A DNA stretch of 64,000 nucleotides. It comes from Cycas panzhihuaensis. Lineage: Eukaryota > Cycadophyta. The stretch covers positions 100,819,741-100,883,740 of the forward strand of contig CM041465.1 of assembly GCA_023213395.1 (NCBI GenBank). The letters are read 5' to 3'. Both the position numbers and the translations under genes were made by a program. Positions 48,502-57,857 of this stretch are shown here, piece by piece; position 1 is the stretch's first letter, and each line of letters opens with the position of its first letter. The notes under the pieces were generated by a model. That model had not been told where the DNA came from, searched no databases, and saw only the letters and a program-made list of their open reading frames with translations.

Positions 48502-49630
48502 TTCTAAAGTATACATTTAACTCTTAGAGGTTCAAAAAAGGAGAAAGAAGAGACGATGTCTAAGAAAGTATTAGTTTTAGAATCTATAGGCAACTCTTAT
48601 GAGGCCTCATTATGTATGTTATATTCTGAGTCGGAATTATCATCATCATCTATGAGGAGATCAAGGTCAATTATTAAGACCATGTGCCTAGGTTTACATA
48701 CTTTAGAATGATCATGAGTCCACTTCTCTGAGCACTTAATGCAGAGGCCAACTTCTTATCATCTATTTGCTTTAGTTGGAAGCATCACAAGAGAATCTAT
48801 ATATTGCTCTACTATTGAATATTGAGGATCATCTAGTCATTACTATTGCAGATCCACTAAAAGAGGATGGTGGTAGAAAGTTGAATCCAATCGCAGGACA
48901 ACTAAATGCTCTTTTATAAATTTAATTTTAACAACTTTAAACATAGATATAACATCCCTAAGGTTGGTGGATGGGACTATCTTAAGACACATTTGGATGT
49001 GATCCTTAAGTTTAGAGACATATATGTCAATGAGTGTTTGCTAGTAAAGAGTTTGTGTTGCTTGATTATGTAGTACCTGAAATTTGTTATCGTATGCTTC
49101 CACAGATAGTATCTACTTAAGGTGAGTGAGTTGGTTGAAGAAGGATTGGCTTCATATATCCTCATACTGATCATAGAAGCATGTGTAAAATGAAGCCCAA
49201 GTATGGGTCATGAAATTCTCATGTTACCACCATCGATACCAATGATGAGATTTGCCTTCAATGTGGATGGAGGCAAAGGTCATTCAGCCATCGAGGGATA
49301 TGGGGATGAGTAAAAAGTAGGATTTTAGCTTGCCAATCTAACTACTTATGGGCTTATGGTTAAGGTTAGGATCAAAGGTGGGAATGGTAATTTTATGGTG
49401 AAGTGAGTACTAATATGTTATGGGTGGAGGTGGAGGTGAAGGTGGCAAGGGAGAGCTTATAAATAAATTAGAGGTGAAGGCAGAGGAAATATTTAAAATC
49501 TAGGTGGTAAGGTTCACTATTTCTCTGAAGAGATTAATGATGTTATTATTTATAATGGTGCATTGGGATTCTTGGGCAATTATTCAGTGTATAGTACTAG
49601 GAGCCATAGTGGACAGTGTTAAAGAAAGAT
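48502..49630 (-). pseudogene. Gypsy2 gag, copy 2, decayed
   Basis: Repeat of 42125-43250, with the same gag core (about 48970-49210) and knuckle. It is the copy adjoining the real Gypsy2 leader and 5' LTR. Confidence 0.75.
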
Positions 49631-50604
49631 ACAAGTGGGGGTGGGACTAGATCTAGAGAAATGGATTAGAAGAAGGGGGACTAGATATGAAGAATAGGAA
49701 TTAGGAGAAGGGGAATTCGATATGAGGAATGGGTATTAAGAACTAGAGATTAATTTTAAAAGTGTTAGGGGAAAAGAGGGCAGGGTGTTTATATCTTGTT
49801 AACATCTTATTATAAAAAAACCTAAGTAGGGTGTCTTTAGGTTGTTTTCCCCAAACATTTATATAAGGAATTAACCTAGTACACTAACGAGTATGACATC
49901 CTCGCCAAAATAATGTAGGCAAGAATGTACACAAAAAAATTGATCGTGGGCCTAAGGGTGCTTATATGTTGTCCCCAAAAATATGGATACCAAATAACCT
50001 ATTAAAAACAAAGGGTGTGACACCCTTATTATAACGGGACTACTGAAAAATAGTTGTTAAAAAAAAATTATGACTGTTTCTTTTCAGGCAAAGAATATTT
50101 ATGAAGGTTTTGACTAAAAAATAAATAAAATTTGCATAAGTTAGCATGTAGAGATAGAGTAAACACAAACGACAAATTGTTTATTACAAACTACAAAATA
50201 CAGATCACGTATTATATAGTGCTGACCATAATTTAAAAATCTCATATTACAGATCATAAATCACTGAGTTCATACCACAACTCACAAATTATAAATCACA
50301 AATTGTATAGAAATTAAATCAAAATTGCCTCTCTCTTACTTTTTCCCACCTTCTATTATAGAAACTTGATAAACTTCTTGTACTATAGGAGAAAGGGGAA
50401 AAAAATGATAAAAATGATTCATAACTATGTAACATATACCTAGAGATTTCATATTGAACTTCTGGCAGATGTTGGTTGTCAACTGCACTTCTTTCTAATT
50501 ACATTTTCCATGGATGGTTTTCTTCAATTGCATGATGAAACTCCCTAGTTGTGTGCAAGCTCTAAAACCACTTTAGACAAATTTGCCTTGAATATCACCA
50601 CAAA
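49631..50604 (-). other. Gypsy2 5' leader, copy 2
   Basis: Non-coding. It runs past the end of the duplicated unit (50336) to the right LTR. No convincing primer site was found next to the LTR edge. Confidence 0.5.
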
Positions 50605-50932
50605 TGTTACACCAAATAGAGCTTAATGGTATAATAAGATGAAAAATGAAGCTAATTTATTTTTATTTACCAAATTAGTAGAATATAGATCAAGACATGA
50701 AAAGGTTACGTCACAGTGCACCTAAATATAAGAAGACAAAGTATGAAAAGTAATCCCAAACAAAATGAAGGCCTCCTATATGAATGCTACAAAACAAGGG
50801 TAGGTGAGTCCTTATGCACAAAAGTTAAGTGGTGAATATTCCACCAATAATGAACTAGCATCAATGGTCAAGTCCAATGTAACATGTTTGTGTGCTAGTA
50901 ATTAGGTTCCATGGTTAGATGGCTATATAGCA
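50605..50932 (-). repeat. 5' LTR of Gypsy2
   Basis: About 328 bp, TGTTACACC to ...CTATATAGCA. It matches the interrupted left LTR. Copia4 integrase sequence begins immediately to the right. Confidence 0.72.
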
Positions 50933-52050
50933 TTTAGCCTAAAAAGAATCTTCAAATGACACATGCTTGAGAATGCATTTTATACTCTACCAACTTTCTA
51001 TTCTTTTTCTCAACCACACAATTTTATTTAAAAATATATAGTGCAATTATCTACTTGAAAACATCATAATTTTTACAAATTGTCTTAAAATCTTTTAAAA
51101 CATGCTCCCCATCATTCTCATTTTTAAGTATCTTTACTACTTTCTTAGTTTGGTTTTTAATCGTTGCCTTATATACTTTAAACATTTTTAAGGCTTCTAC
51201 CTATGCTTTAATGTAATAGACAAGTCTTTCTAAGAAAGTCATCAATGAAGTTGAGAAAACATCTAGCGCCACCATGAGATATTATCTTCTTAGGTTCATA
51301 TATATTTATGTGGATGAGCTCTAACAATTGTGTGGCTCTCTTAACTTTTTTCTTTTTTAATGGAAGTTTTCATCTATGTCACTTCTTGTCTCGACTATCT
51401 TCAAGATCCAAGTCAAGGATGAATTGTTGTTATTGTATTTCTTTTAAACTCTATATGTTGAGATGCCCAAGTCTTTGATGCCATATGTTGATCTCATTAA
51501 CTTCAATGGCATTTGCAAATTTAATAATAAATACTAGACAACATAATAGTTTCTCCAAGTCCTCAATCCTAACATCTTTTATATTGACCAGCATGCATTT
51601 TGTACTATCAAACTTAATCTTGAAACCAATATTTGAGATTTTGCAAATTAATAGATAATTTCAACCTCATAAACATGAAATACATAATGTATTATTTTCT
51701 AAATACCATTTTCAAGGCAAATGGGAATAAATGCCTTGTGTTAGACATTTTGAGTTGTGTTGTCATCCGAGTAGACTTTTGCACTAGTATCAAGCTTCTC
51801 ATGGATAGAGAAATAATGTTTATGTCATGTCATATTCTATAACACTAAGGAATCTGTGAACCGTATTTGTAGTCATAGGTACTATTGTTAAAAACAAATG
51901 ACCGGTACCACCAAGTTGATTTGCTTGTTGCAGGTTTTTTAGATATGGTGTCTTCCGTTTAATAATCTTTGTGATGATGGTTGACCTTCTTATGGTAAGA
52001 AGACATTATTCTCTTGTTTTTTCGATTTGCTAGTAGGCGAATTTGAGCCT
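50933..52050 (-). pseudogene. Copia4 protease to integrase, decayed
   Basis: At about 51486 downward, IWHQRLGHLNI is the pre-integrase signature. It is followed by RATQLLELIHINIYEPKKI, then GGARCFLNFIDDFLRKT (about 51300-51240), ENDGEHVLKDF at the second catalytic Asp position, and VVEKKNRKLVEY (about 50990) with the catalytic Glu, just before the break. The protease active site cannot be read. Stops are frequent. Confidence 0.82.
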
Positions 52051-52743
52051 TGATGAGTGTTTTTCTTTTGGTTTTTCAAAGTATGGTATAACAGTACCAT
52101 TGGCACTCTAGTATTTGAGCCAGTCATTCTCTTTCTTCATATTTCCTCTTATAAAAGCAACTAGCGGAGATTTCCAAACCAACAGTGGTTGATTGATCCA
52201 CCAACGATCTCACCGTATTAATATGAGTCGCAATACCCTTTTTTTGCTCCTCTTGAAAGCGAACAACTCTCTTCTTAAATACAATTTGTTCGCAAAGTTC
52301 TTGGTTTCAAATAGAGTGCATACATAAATGTCAAGTGCCTCAAAATGTTCCATAGCTATAATTGAGTTATCGGATATCTTTAAGATTGAGCAAGATCATT
52401 CCCATCGGATATCTTTAAGATTGAGCAAGATCATTCCCAGTACATTATCATCCCTATGCCTAAATTTTCTAAATTCACACTTGCTCTCGTAAGACGGTTT
52501 CATTGTTTAACCATTAACGATGCTTCATAACTCTCTTCCTGTGAAAATTATAGGAGTCTTTGGTTTCCAAAGAGAAAAGTTTTCTCCAACAAATTTCCGA
52601 ATATGCATTGTTCTACACAACACCCAAACATGCACAGAGCTTGTCTTCAAATAATTTTCATGCTACCGCTAACATTTCAATCATTGCAAATTTGAATTCT
52701 ACTTTAAACAATTTCAATTACCTATTTCACAAATTAGCGATTT
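52051..52743 (-). pseudogene. Copia4 gag, decayed
   Basis: The segment between primer site and pre-integrase, with recognisable fragments such as KGIATHINTVRSLVDQSTTVG (in part; about 52240-52180). It contains a 35-bp direct duplication at 52370-52439. No zinc knuckle was read. Confidence 0.55.
52370..52439 (+). repeat. Perfect 35-bp tandem duplication
   Basis: The segment starting TCGGATATCTTTAAGATTG is repeated directly with no mismatch (52370-52404 and 52405-52439). It shifts the frame, since 35 is not a multiple of three. Confidence 0.95.
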
Positions 52744-52755
52744 TCTCCAATACCA
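52744..52755 (-). promoter_or_regulatory. Primer-binding site of Copia4 (diverged)
   Basis: The minus strand reads TGGTATTGGAGA directly after the LTR. Its first six bases match the iMet site; the rest has changed or pairs with another tRNA. Confidence 0.6.
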
Positions 52756-53020
52756 TGTTAGAAAAAAGTAGAGAATCGTGCATGCACAAAACCAAAAGAA
52801 AACAAAACTAGGTGTGCGCAGAGTAGAAAAACCAGAGACGAAAGGAAAAATATCCACAAAATTTTGTATTGAAAATGTTCATTACACCTTGCATTAAGTG
52901 AGCATGCACCTATATCTATCTATATATCAGAAAACTAACCATGTGGAGGCTAGCACTAGAGAAAGAGTTGGAGTTGTGAACTGATTTCAGTATATATTAA
53001 ATTCTTTCTACCTTCTAACA
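52756..53020 (-). repeat. 5' LTR of Copia4
   Basis: 265 bp bounded by the short inverted ends TGTTAGAA and TTCTAACA. The outer flank, expected to hold one half of the TSD, is GCAAC (53021-53025); its partner is outside the window. Confidence 0.75.
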
Positions 53021-53188
53021 GCAACAATAAAAACTATCGTAATGTATGACGATGTGAATCACAATATTGGTACGAGTCAACGTTACAAATGGGCTAATGT
53101 GAATCACAAACTTGGTATGAAAAGATGTCATACGCTTCCTTTTCATTTGCGTGGTAGAGATATGCATAGGCTTGTCTCCTGGTTTAGC
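53021..53188 (-). other. 3' flank of the b561 gene
   Basis: 168 bp between the stop codon and Copia4. It probably includes all or part of the 3' untranslated region; I see no clear AATAAA on the minus strand here, so the original poly(A) site may have been displaced. Confidence 0.5.
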
Positions 53189-54245
53189 CTACACAGGGGT
53201 ATTGCCATTACTCTTTCCACTGAAGGACATTTGAAGAGCACTATTACTTCCCGCTGAAGGTATTACAGTACTGACCAGTTGGTTGCCCTGTTCGATGAGA
53301 TAATCCCATCGATCTTGCAATAGATATACCAGTCCTATAATGGAGATTTCTATTGAGAAGAGAATGTTGACAGTCCTTGTGCTGGTAGTGGTTATTTTCT
53401 CGTACACAGTTATGCCAATGTAGATGTTGATTATCCCCAAAATTACTCCTCCGGTCCCCAATACCCAGTGGACGAAGTACCACATAGGTCTTCCCTTAGC
53501 GCCCCTGGGGATTCAGATCAGGCGACATTCTCACTGAGCAACATCCTTTCCCAGACTTTTAGAAAAGCAAACAAACACAGAACGAGATTAATATTACCTC
53601 TGAGGACGCACTATAGCCACTAGCGGTTGAAGCCAAACAACTATGTAGATAGATAACCCTAGTCGCTGATGGGTGTATTTGAATCCGTGTCCAAATTTCA
53701 CCAGTGATATAACTGCTCCCACGGTCGCCAGAATTACTGCGAAACCCTGACCATGCACAGCCCAAACCCATAATATATATTCAACATTATATCAGAAATG
53801 CCCAAAAGAAAGGGAAATTTTAAAAAATCAAGAAAACTGACAAGAGCGCAGAAAATTCAGTTCTCAAGAATTGGAATGTCAGAGATGAAGTGACCTGCAC
53901 GAAGAGATGGATGTAATACCAAGTCTTGACATTACCCATGGCACCCCGCGCTATGTCTCTTCTGGACAATCGAACCACCAAAATGCCAATGGGCATCAGC
54001 AATCCAATGGATGCCCACATCAGGACGCCATGGGCCTTCACGCAATCCCAGAACATGGTCTGCATTAACATCAACACAGAATAAGTTAATGAATATGGAA
54101 ATTTTATTTGGCATTTCGTGCCAAATGAAATGAGCTCAATACAGCATATAGCGCCACGAGTGACCGACTGACCATTTGCCTTCTGAATCGATATCAGGAA
54201 GCTCGCAGCGAAGAGGCGTTGGGCAAAGGAATCGCAGAGCTGCAA
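53189..54245 (-). CDS. Cytochrome b561-domain membrane protein (plant At2g30890/At4g18260-like)
   Basis: A host gene of four inferred exons: about 54245-54169 (uncertain), 54059-53895, 53746-53598 and 53504-53189. Splice sites join in frame: CAG/GTCACT to GTCAG/GGT, and AGAG/GTAATA to CCCCAG/GGG. The product, about 235 aa, has the b561 core of several membrane helices with four likely haem-ligand His: KAHGVLMW (H at about 54031), YYIHLFVQ, KYTHQRLG and WYFVHWVLG. RPQRGAKGRPMWYFVHW and NIYIGI are family signatures. Such proteins pass electrons across membranes, often from ascorbate. No DOMON domain is seen. The N-terminus is unsure: MQLCDSFAQRLFAASFLISI may be a signal peptide, and translation could also start at Met in exon 2. 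The frame is intact, so it is probably functional. Copia4 lies 168 bp downstream. Confidence 0.9.
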
Positions 54246-54900
54246 TGGTAACCCAATCCTTGGTGTGTAGCTGTATTTTCAGGATTCAGAGAGTGTGCTA
54301 CACCGCGCTTTCGCCGGCCACAGTTGTATGTAACCTAACTGTAACCCATATTAAGGCATTTATGAGCTGACCTGTATCTGCAACGCCTACTTGGTACATT
54401 AAATAAAGGCGGAGATAGTGCCAACGGCCTTAAACGCGTTCTCAGTCTGAAGTTTTCCATTATTATTATTAATTACCGATGGTCCTCCGATCCGGTTGTA
54501 GGGGAGGGTGATCCGTTGCATCTGAAAGATCCAGCGATTTTTGGTGTGCGATTCTGGAGTTGCTGAGTCAAAGTTAAAATTTCATCTGACACTGCTCACA
54601 TGTGACGCTCTCACCCGTCGTGTTCATGTAAAATGGTCGCATAATGTTTGGATTTCGCTCAGTTTTTCATTTTAATTTATTTTGTGTATTGCGGTTGCAC
54701 GCGCGCGAGAACCCGCGCCGTCGCCTGCAGGACGGGCAAGCGGAATCCAGATTTCTTATGAATCTCGATTTAGAGTCCCATTTAGAATTCCGAGATTTCT
54801 CTAAATCAAGCGGTCTCCCTCCTCGTAGCCACAATTGGAGGGGTACCTACCTATTGACACTAACGAGAATACGTAAGATATAGTGCAGAAGGGACGGTTG
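54246..54900 (-). promoter_or_regulatory. 5' flank of the b561 gene with a CpG-rich stretch
   Basis: A TATA-like TTTATTTAATG on the minus strand at about 54396-54406 lies 150 bases upstream of the first ATG. 54600-54760 is rich in CpG (GCACGCGCGCGAGAACCCGC, CGTCGCCTGC), unlike the CpG-poor retroelement DNA, suggesting a stretch kept free of methylation. A short open frame there (54644-54883) shows no known motif. Confidence 0.45.
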
Positions 54901-55149
54901 CATGTATTAAAATAGGACATGCAATGCACTTACAAGAAGGCACTTACAAGAAGAGAGGTAACCACGAAAGTGGGCAGCTCGACTACGCGAAGTCGTATTA
55001 AGAACACCCCTTACTAATATTAGGGGTTATGGAATTTGTAATCATGTTTGTCACATATCTAATTAGTGCTGATGTGCTAGTCTACGTGTGTATCCGATAG
55101 GATTTTCATTCCAAGAGGTGGTACGGATTTGCAATTGAAAAAAAAAAAA

Positions 55150-55177
55150 ATATATATATATATACACACACACACAT
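55150..55177 (+). repeat. (TA)n(CA)n compound microsatellite
   Basis: ATATATATATATATACACACACACACA follows a poly-A run; given here by position and unit only (TA about 7, CA about 6). Confidence 0.85.
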
Positions 55178-55896
55178 TAATTATACTAGTAATAAATTGT
55201 TCAATCTACCTGCGCCAATAGGTGTGATGTCCAACGTTTTGAATTATATATTATCCATAAAACAAGAAAACATATTTAGTAAAATTGTATTTTCTTCCCT
55301 GCTTGTTGTTCAAGGAGAACATTTAGGTAATATGTATAATTACAATTTCCCCTTAAAATAGTCGAATGAAAATCAATTTACATAATATTTCAATCATTGC
55401 TATCATTTGTTGTCACTGAGATAACTTTTTCACTTTGTCCACTGAATTTGTTAATATAATATGCTTCGAAACTGTTGAAATCCCTTTGAAGCTACAAGGG
55501 TTACTTTCACGTAGTTGTGGTCAAAGAGCTACTCATGAAGCTTCACTACATCGTCCTCATTGTTGATAAATTCGATAACACGCCCCTAAATTCAGTGATC
55601 AACTCAAGACATTTTGGGATTGTAATAGCCACTATCTGCAATAACTATCTCACCACATGGGTTGCAATTTTTTTCTTTTTCTTTTTACTATATTTACTGC
55701 CCCTCACGACTCCTCATCAAAGTCTCCTAAGGTCGCCTATCAGAGCAATAAAATTATAATTGTAATTTTTTAGTTTTTTAACACATACTATGCATCAGCT
55801 ACAATTGTATGAGATTTGGGTCTTCTATTACAGTATGACATGAATTAATTGGATTTACTTGAAATCATTGCTTGGGAACTTTATATAGGCAGATTA

Positions 55897-55897
<1 letters not shown>

Positions 55898-55941
<44 letters not shown>
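55898..55941 (+). repeat. (TA)n microsatellite
   Basis: About 21 TA units without interruption. Confidence 0.92.
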
Positions 55942-55942
<1 letters not shown>

Positions 55943-57778
55943 CTTTTAATTTTATTTAATTTACTCTTGAAATTAGAGTGGAGTTGAGATTCACAGGCAA
56001 AGTCACTTGGAGGTATCTATTAGCACAACTAGTGATTATTAATTAGTTTGTTCTAAGAAGATGCATAAGCAATTCAACAAATAATTCAATCCAATATTAT
56101 AATGACAAATTTTGTATGTGATATGGTTTATTTATGTTGTTTTTTTCCCTTTAAAAAAAATAAATAAATATGTATTATATAACAATATTATAATAAAGAT
56201 CATATATTAAACTGATTCCTAAAAAAATAAAAATTTAATACAAAGTAAAAGGTTATATTAGAGATTGATAACAAGTAAGAAATGCGAGGAGCATAAGCAT
56301 CAAAATGGACTCATGAACACTTCTTACAAAAAAATTATAACTAACCACAATGGCATATTAAAATTGAAGTTAACATAAAGTTAAGAGTATAGTCAAGGTT
56401 TTTTTTTTTTTTAATATTGTAGTGATTTTAAAATTATCAAATAATAAGTAGTCAATTTTTATATTAATAAATGTAAGAATATTAGATTCTTTGTCAGGTA
56501 AATTGTATTTTGATTATCATGAAACATTATTTGAGTAGATCCCTTGTATTTTTCTTGTAAATGCTTTTGCGCCCTTCAAAGTTAAATTACTTCACATATA
56601 CATGTAACAATAGTTTTATATTATGCTTTAGCTATCGATAGAGAAACTATAGGTTGTTTCTTTAACCACTAAGCAACCATTGTAGAACCTAAATTAAAGG
56701 AGTATCTTGATGTAAATTTTCTATTATCAACCAACCTACCTAATTAGAATATGTAAACTCGATCAATGTAAAACTCTTTGTCAACCTATATTTTAACCCA
56801 TAGCAAATTATGCCACTAAGATATTGTAGTATACATTTTGTAACTTACTAATTGTAACCAGTAAGGGGGGTGAAGTCATTCACGCAACCTGATGAGGGAC
56901 TTAAGGTTAGCAATCCAAATCAAAGAAGGAAACAAATAACTCTCTCTCTCTCTCATATGAATACTAATGTGTTGGAGTGGATGTGAGTGTAGGGATAGAG
57001 GAGAGACCTAAACTGAATGGCAAATAATATGTGCGTAATAAGAATAAGGAGAGAAAAAGGAGAATGACTAACCTAAGTAATTATCTATCTAAAATGCGAG
57101 ATAAAACAAATATACAAATATGTAGGAAATTAATGCATGAAAGAGAGAAATAAAAGCTAACTAATCTAACTACAAACTTCCTTAGAAAGAGTAAACAATA
57201 CAAAAAAAAACCTCTTAAAATTTAGGATATTATTGGGATATGTGTACCCTAAATTAAGGTATGCCGTATGAGCCTAACTTGAGTACCATAACTACCGAAG
57301 GCAACTAAGCTCTACTTAACCCACACTTTAACACAACACCACTTAACATGACTTAATCTAGAAAAAATGAGGACTTACTAAAATAGAGGCCACGAAAGAA
57401 TCAAGTCTATAGTATAGGCTTACTTGTAAGTAAGCTGATGGGGGATTACTTTTTTAGTAACAACTTACGTATGAATGTGGAAGGTTTAAAAGATGTCTGT
57501 ATCATATTCTAACAAGCCTCAAACTCCAAGAGGTAAAGGAAGAAAAGAAAAACCACTCTGACTAGGACAAATGATGCTTATTTGATTCTCTCGATTGCAC
57601 GCAATCAAGATAGTCACCCACCACCATCCTACTCAAAACATGACAAAAACATAACTTACCTCAGGTATAAGGTTACCCTACTTTCTTATTGATAAAAACC
57701 AAGTGGAACCCCAAATAACCTCCCATCTCGTAAGTAAAGACCCTACCCTAATAAGAAGCAAAGAGTGAAGAAAAAGGC

Positions 57779-57781
<3 letters not shown>

Positions 57782-57852
<71 letters not shown>
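57782..57852 (+). repeat. Long (TA)n microsatellite at the edge of LTR E
   Basis: About 35 TA units without interruption, ending 6 bases before LTR E begins. Confidence 0.95.
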
Positions 57853-57853
<1 letters not shown>

Positions 57854-57857
57854 GTAC

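Larger units (their letters stand above)
43901..50336 (+). repeat. Tandem duplication, unit 2 (6.44 kb)
   Basis: Direct repeat of 37523-43900. The longer size is explained mainly by about 60 extra bases at 50088-50160. It contains pol and the 3' LTR of Copia1 but no 5' LTR, primer site or gag start, so it cannot be a separate insertion. Confidence 0.93.
28239..50932 (-). mobile_element. Gypsy2: chromovirus-like Ty3/Gypsy element, fragmented
   Basis: A minus-strand element with short LTRs (about 330-350 bp) at 28239-31401 (interrupted) and 50605-50932. Its pol lies at about 31480-34400 and its gag at 42125-43250. These are in the right order for one element once the Copia1 insertion and the tandem duplication are removed. 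The integrase C-terminus has the chromodomain-region wording of Tekay/Reina-type chromoviruses. It landed in the Copia4 integrase on the right; its original left flank lies beyond Gypsy3. No TSD can be checked. Confidence 0.75.
50933..53020 (-). mobile_element. Copia4: 5' part of a Ty1/Copia element, cut by Gypsy2
   Basis: A minus-strand element whose 5' LTR, primer site, gag and pol up to mid-integrase are present. The remainder (RT, RNase H, 3' LTR) must lie left of Gypsy2 and Gypsy3, outside the window. It is the oldest visible insertion of the cluster and adjoins host DNA at 53021. Confidence 0.82.
54901..57781. other. AT-rich intergenic DNA
   Basis: No gene or retroelement domain recognised on either strand. 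It contains short microsatellites (TA/AC at about 55150-55177, TA at 55898-55941, TC at about 56940-56954) and poly-A/T runs. It may hold old, unrecognisable repeats. Confidence 0.5.

Noticed and set aside
53042-53257. 71-codon plus-strand frame over the 3' part of the b561 gene
   Set aside because: It is opposite to the last exon and 3' flank of a well-supported gene and has no motif of its own.
54644-54883. 79-codon frame in the CpG-rich stretch as a separate gene
   Set aside because: No recognisable domain, and open frames are expected by chance in GC-richer DNA; kept only as a note on the flank.
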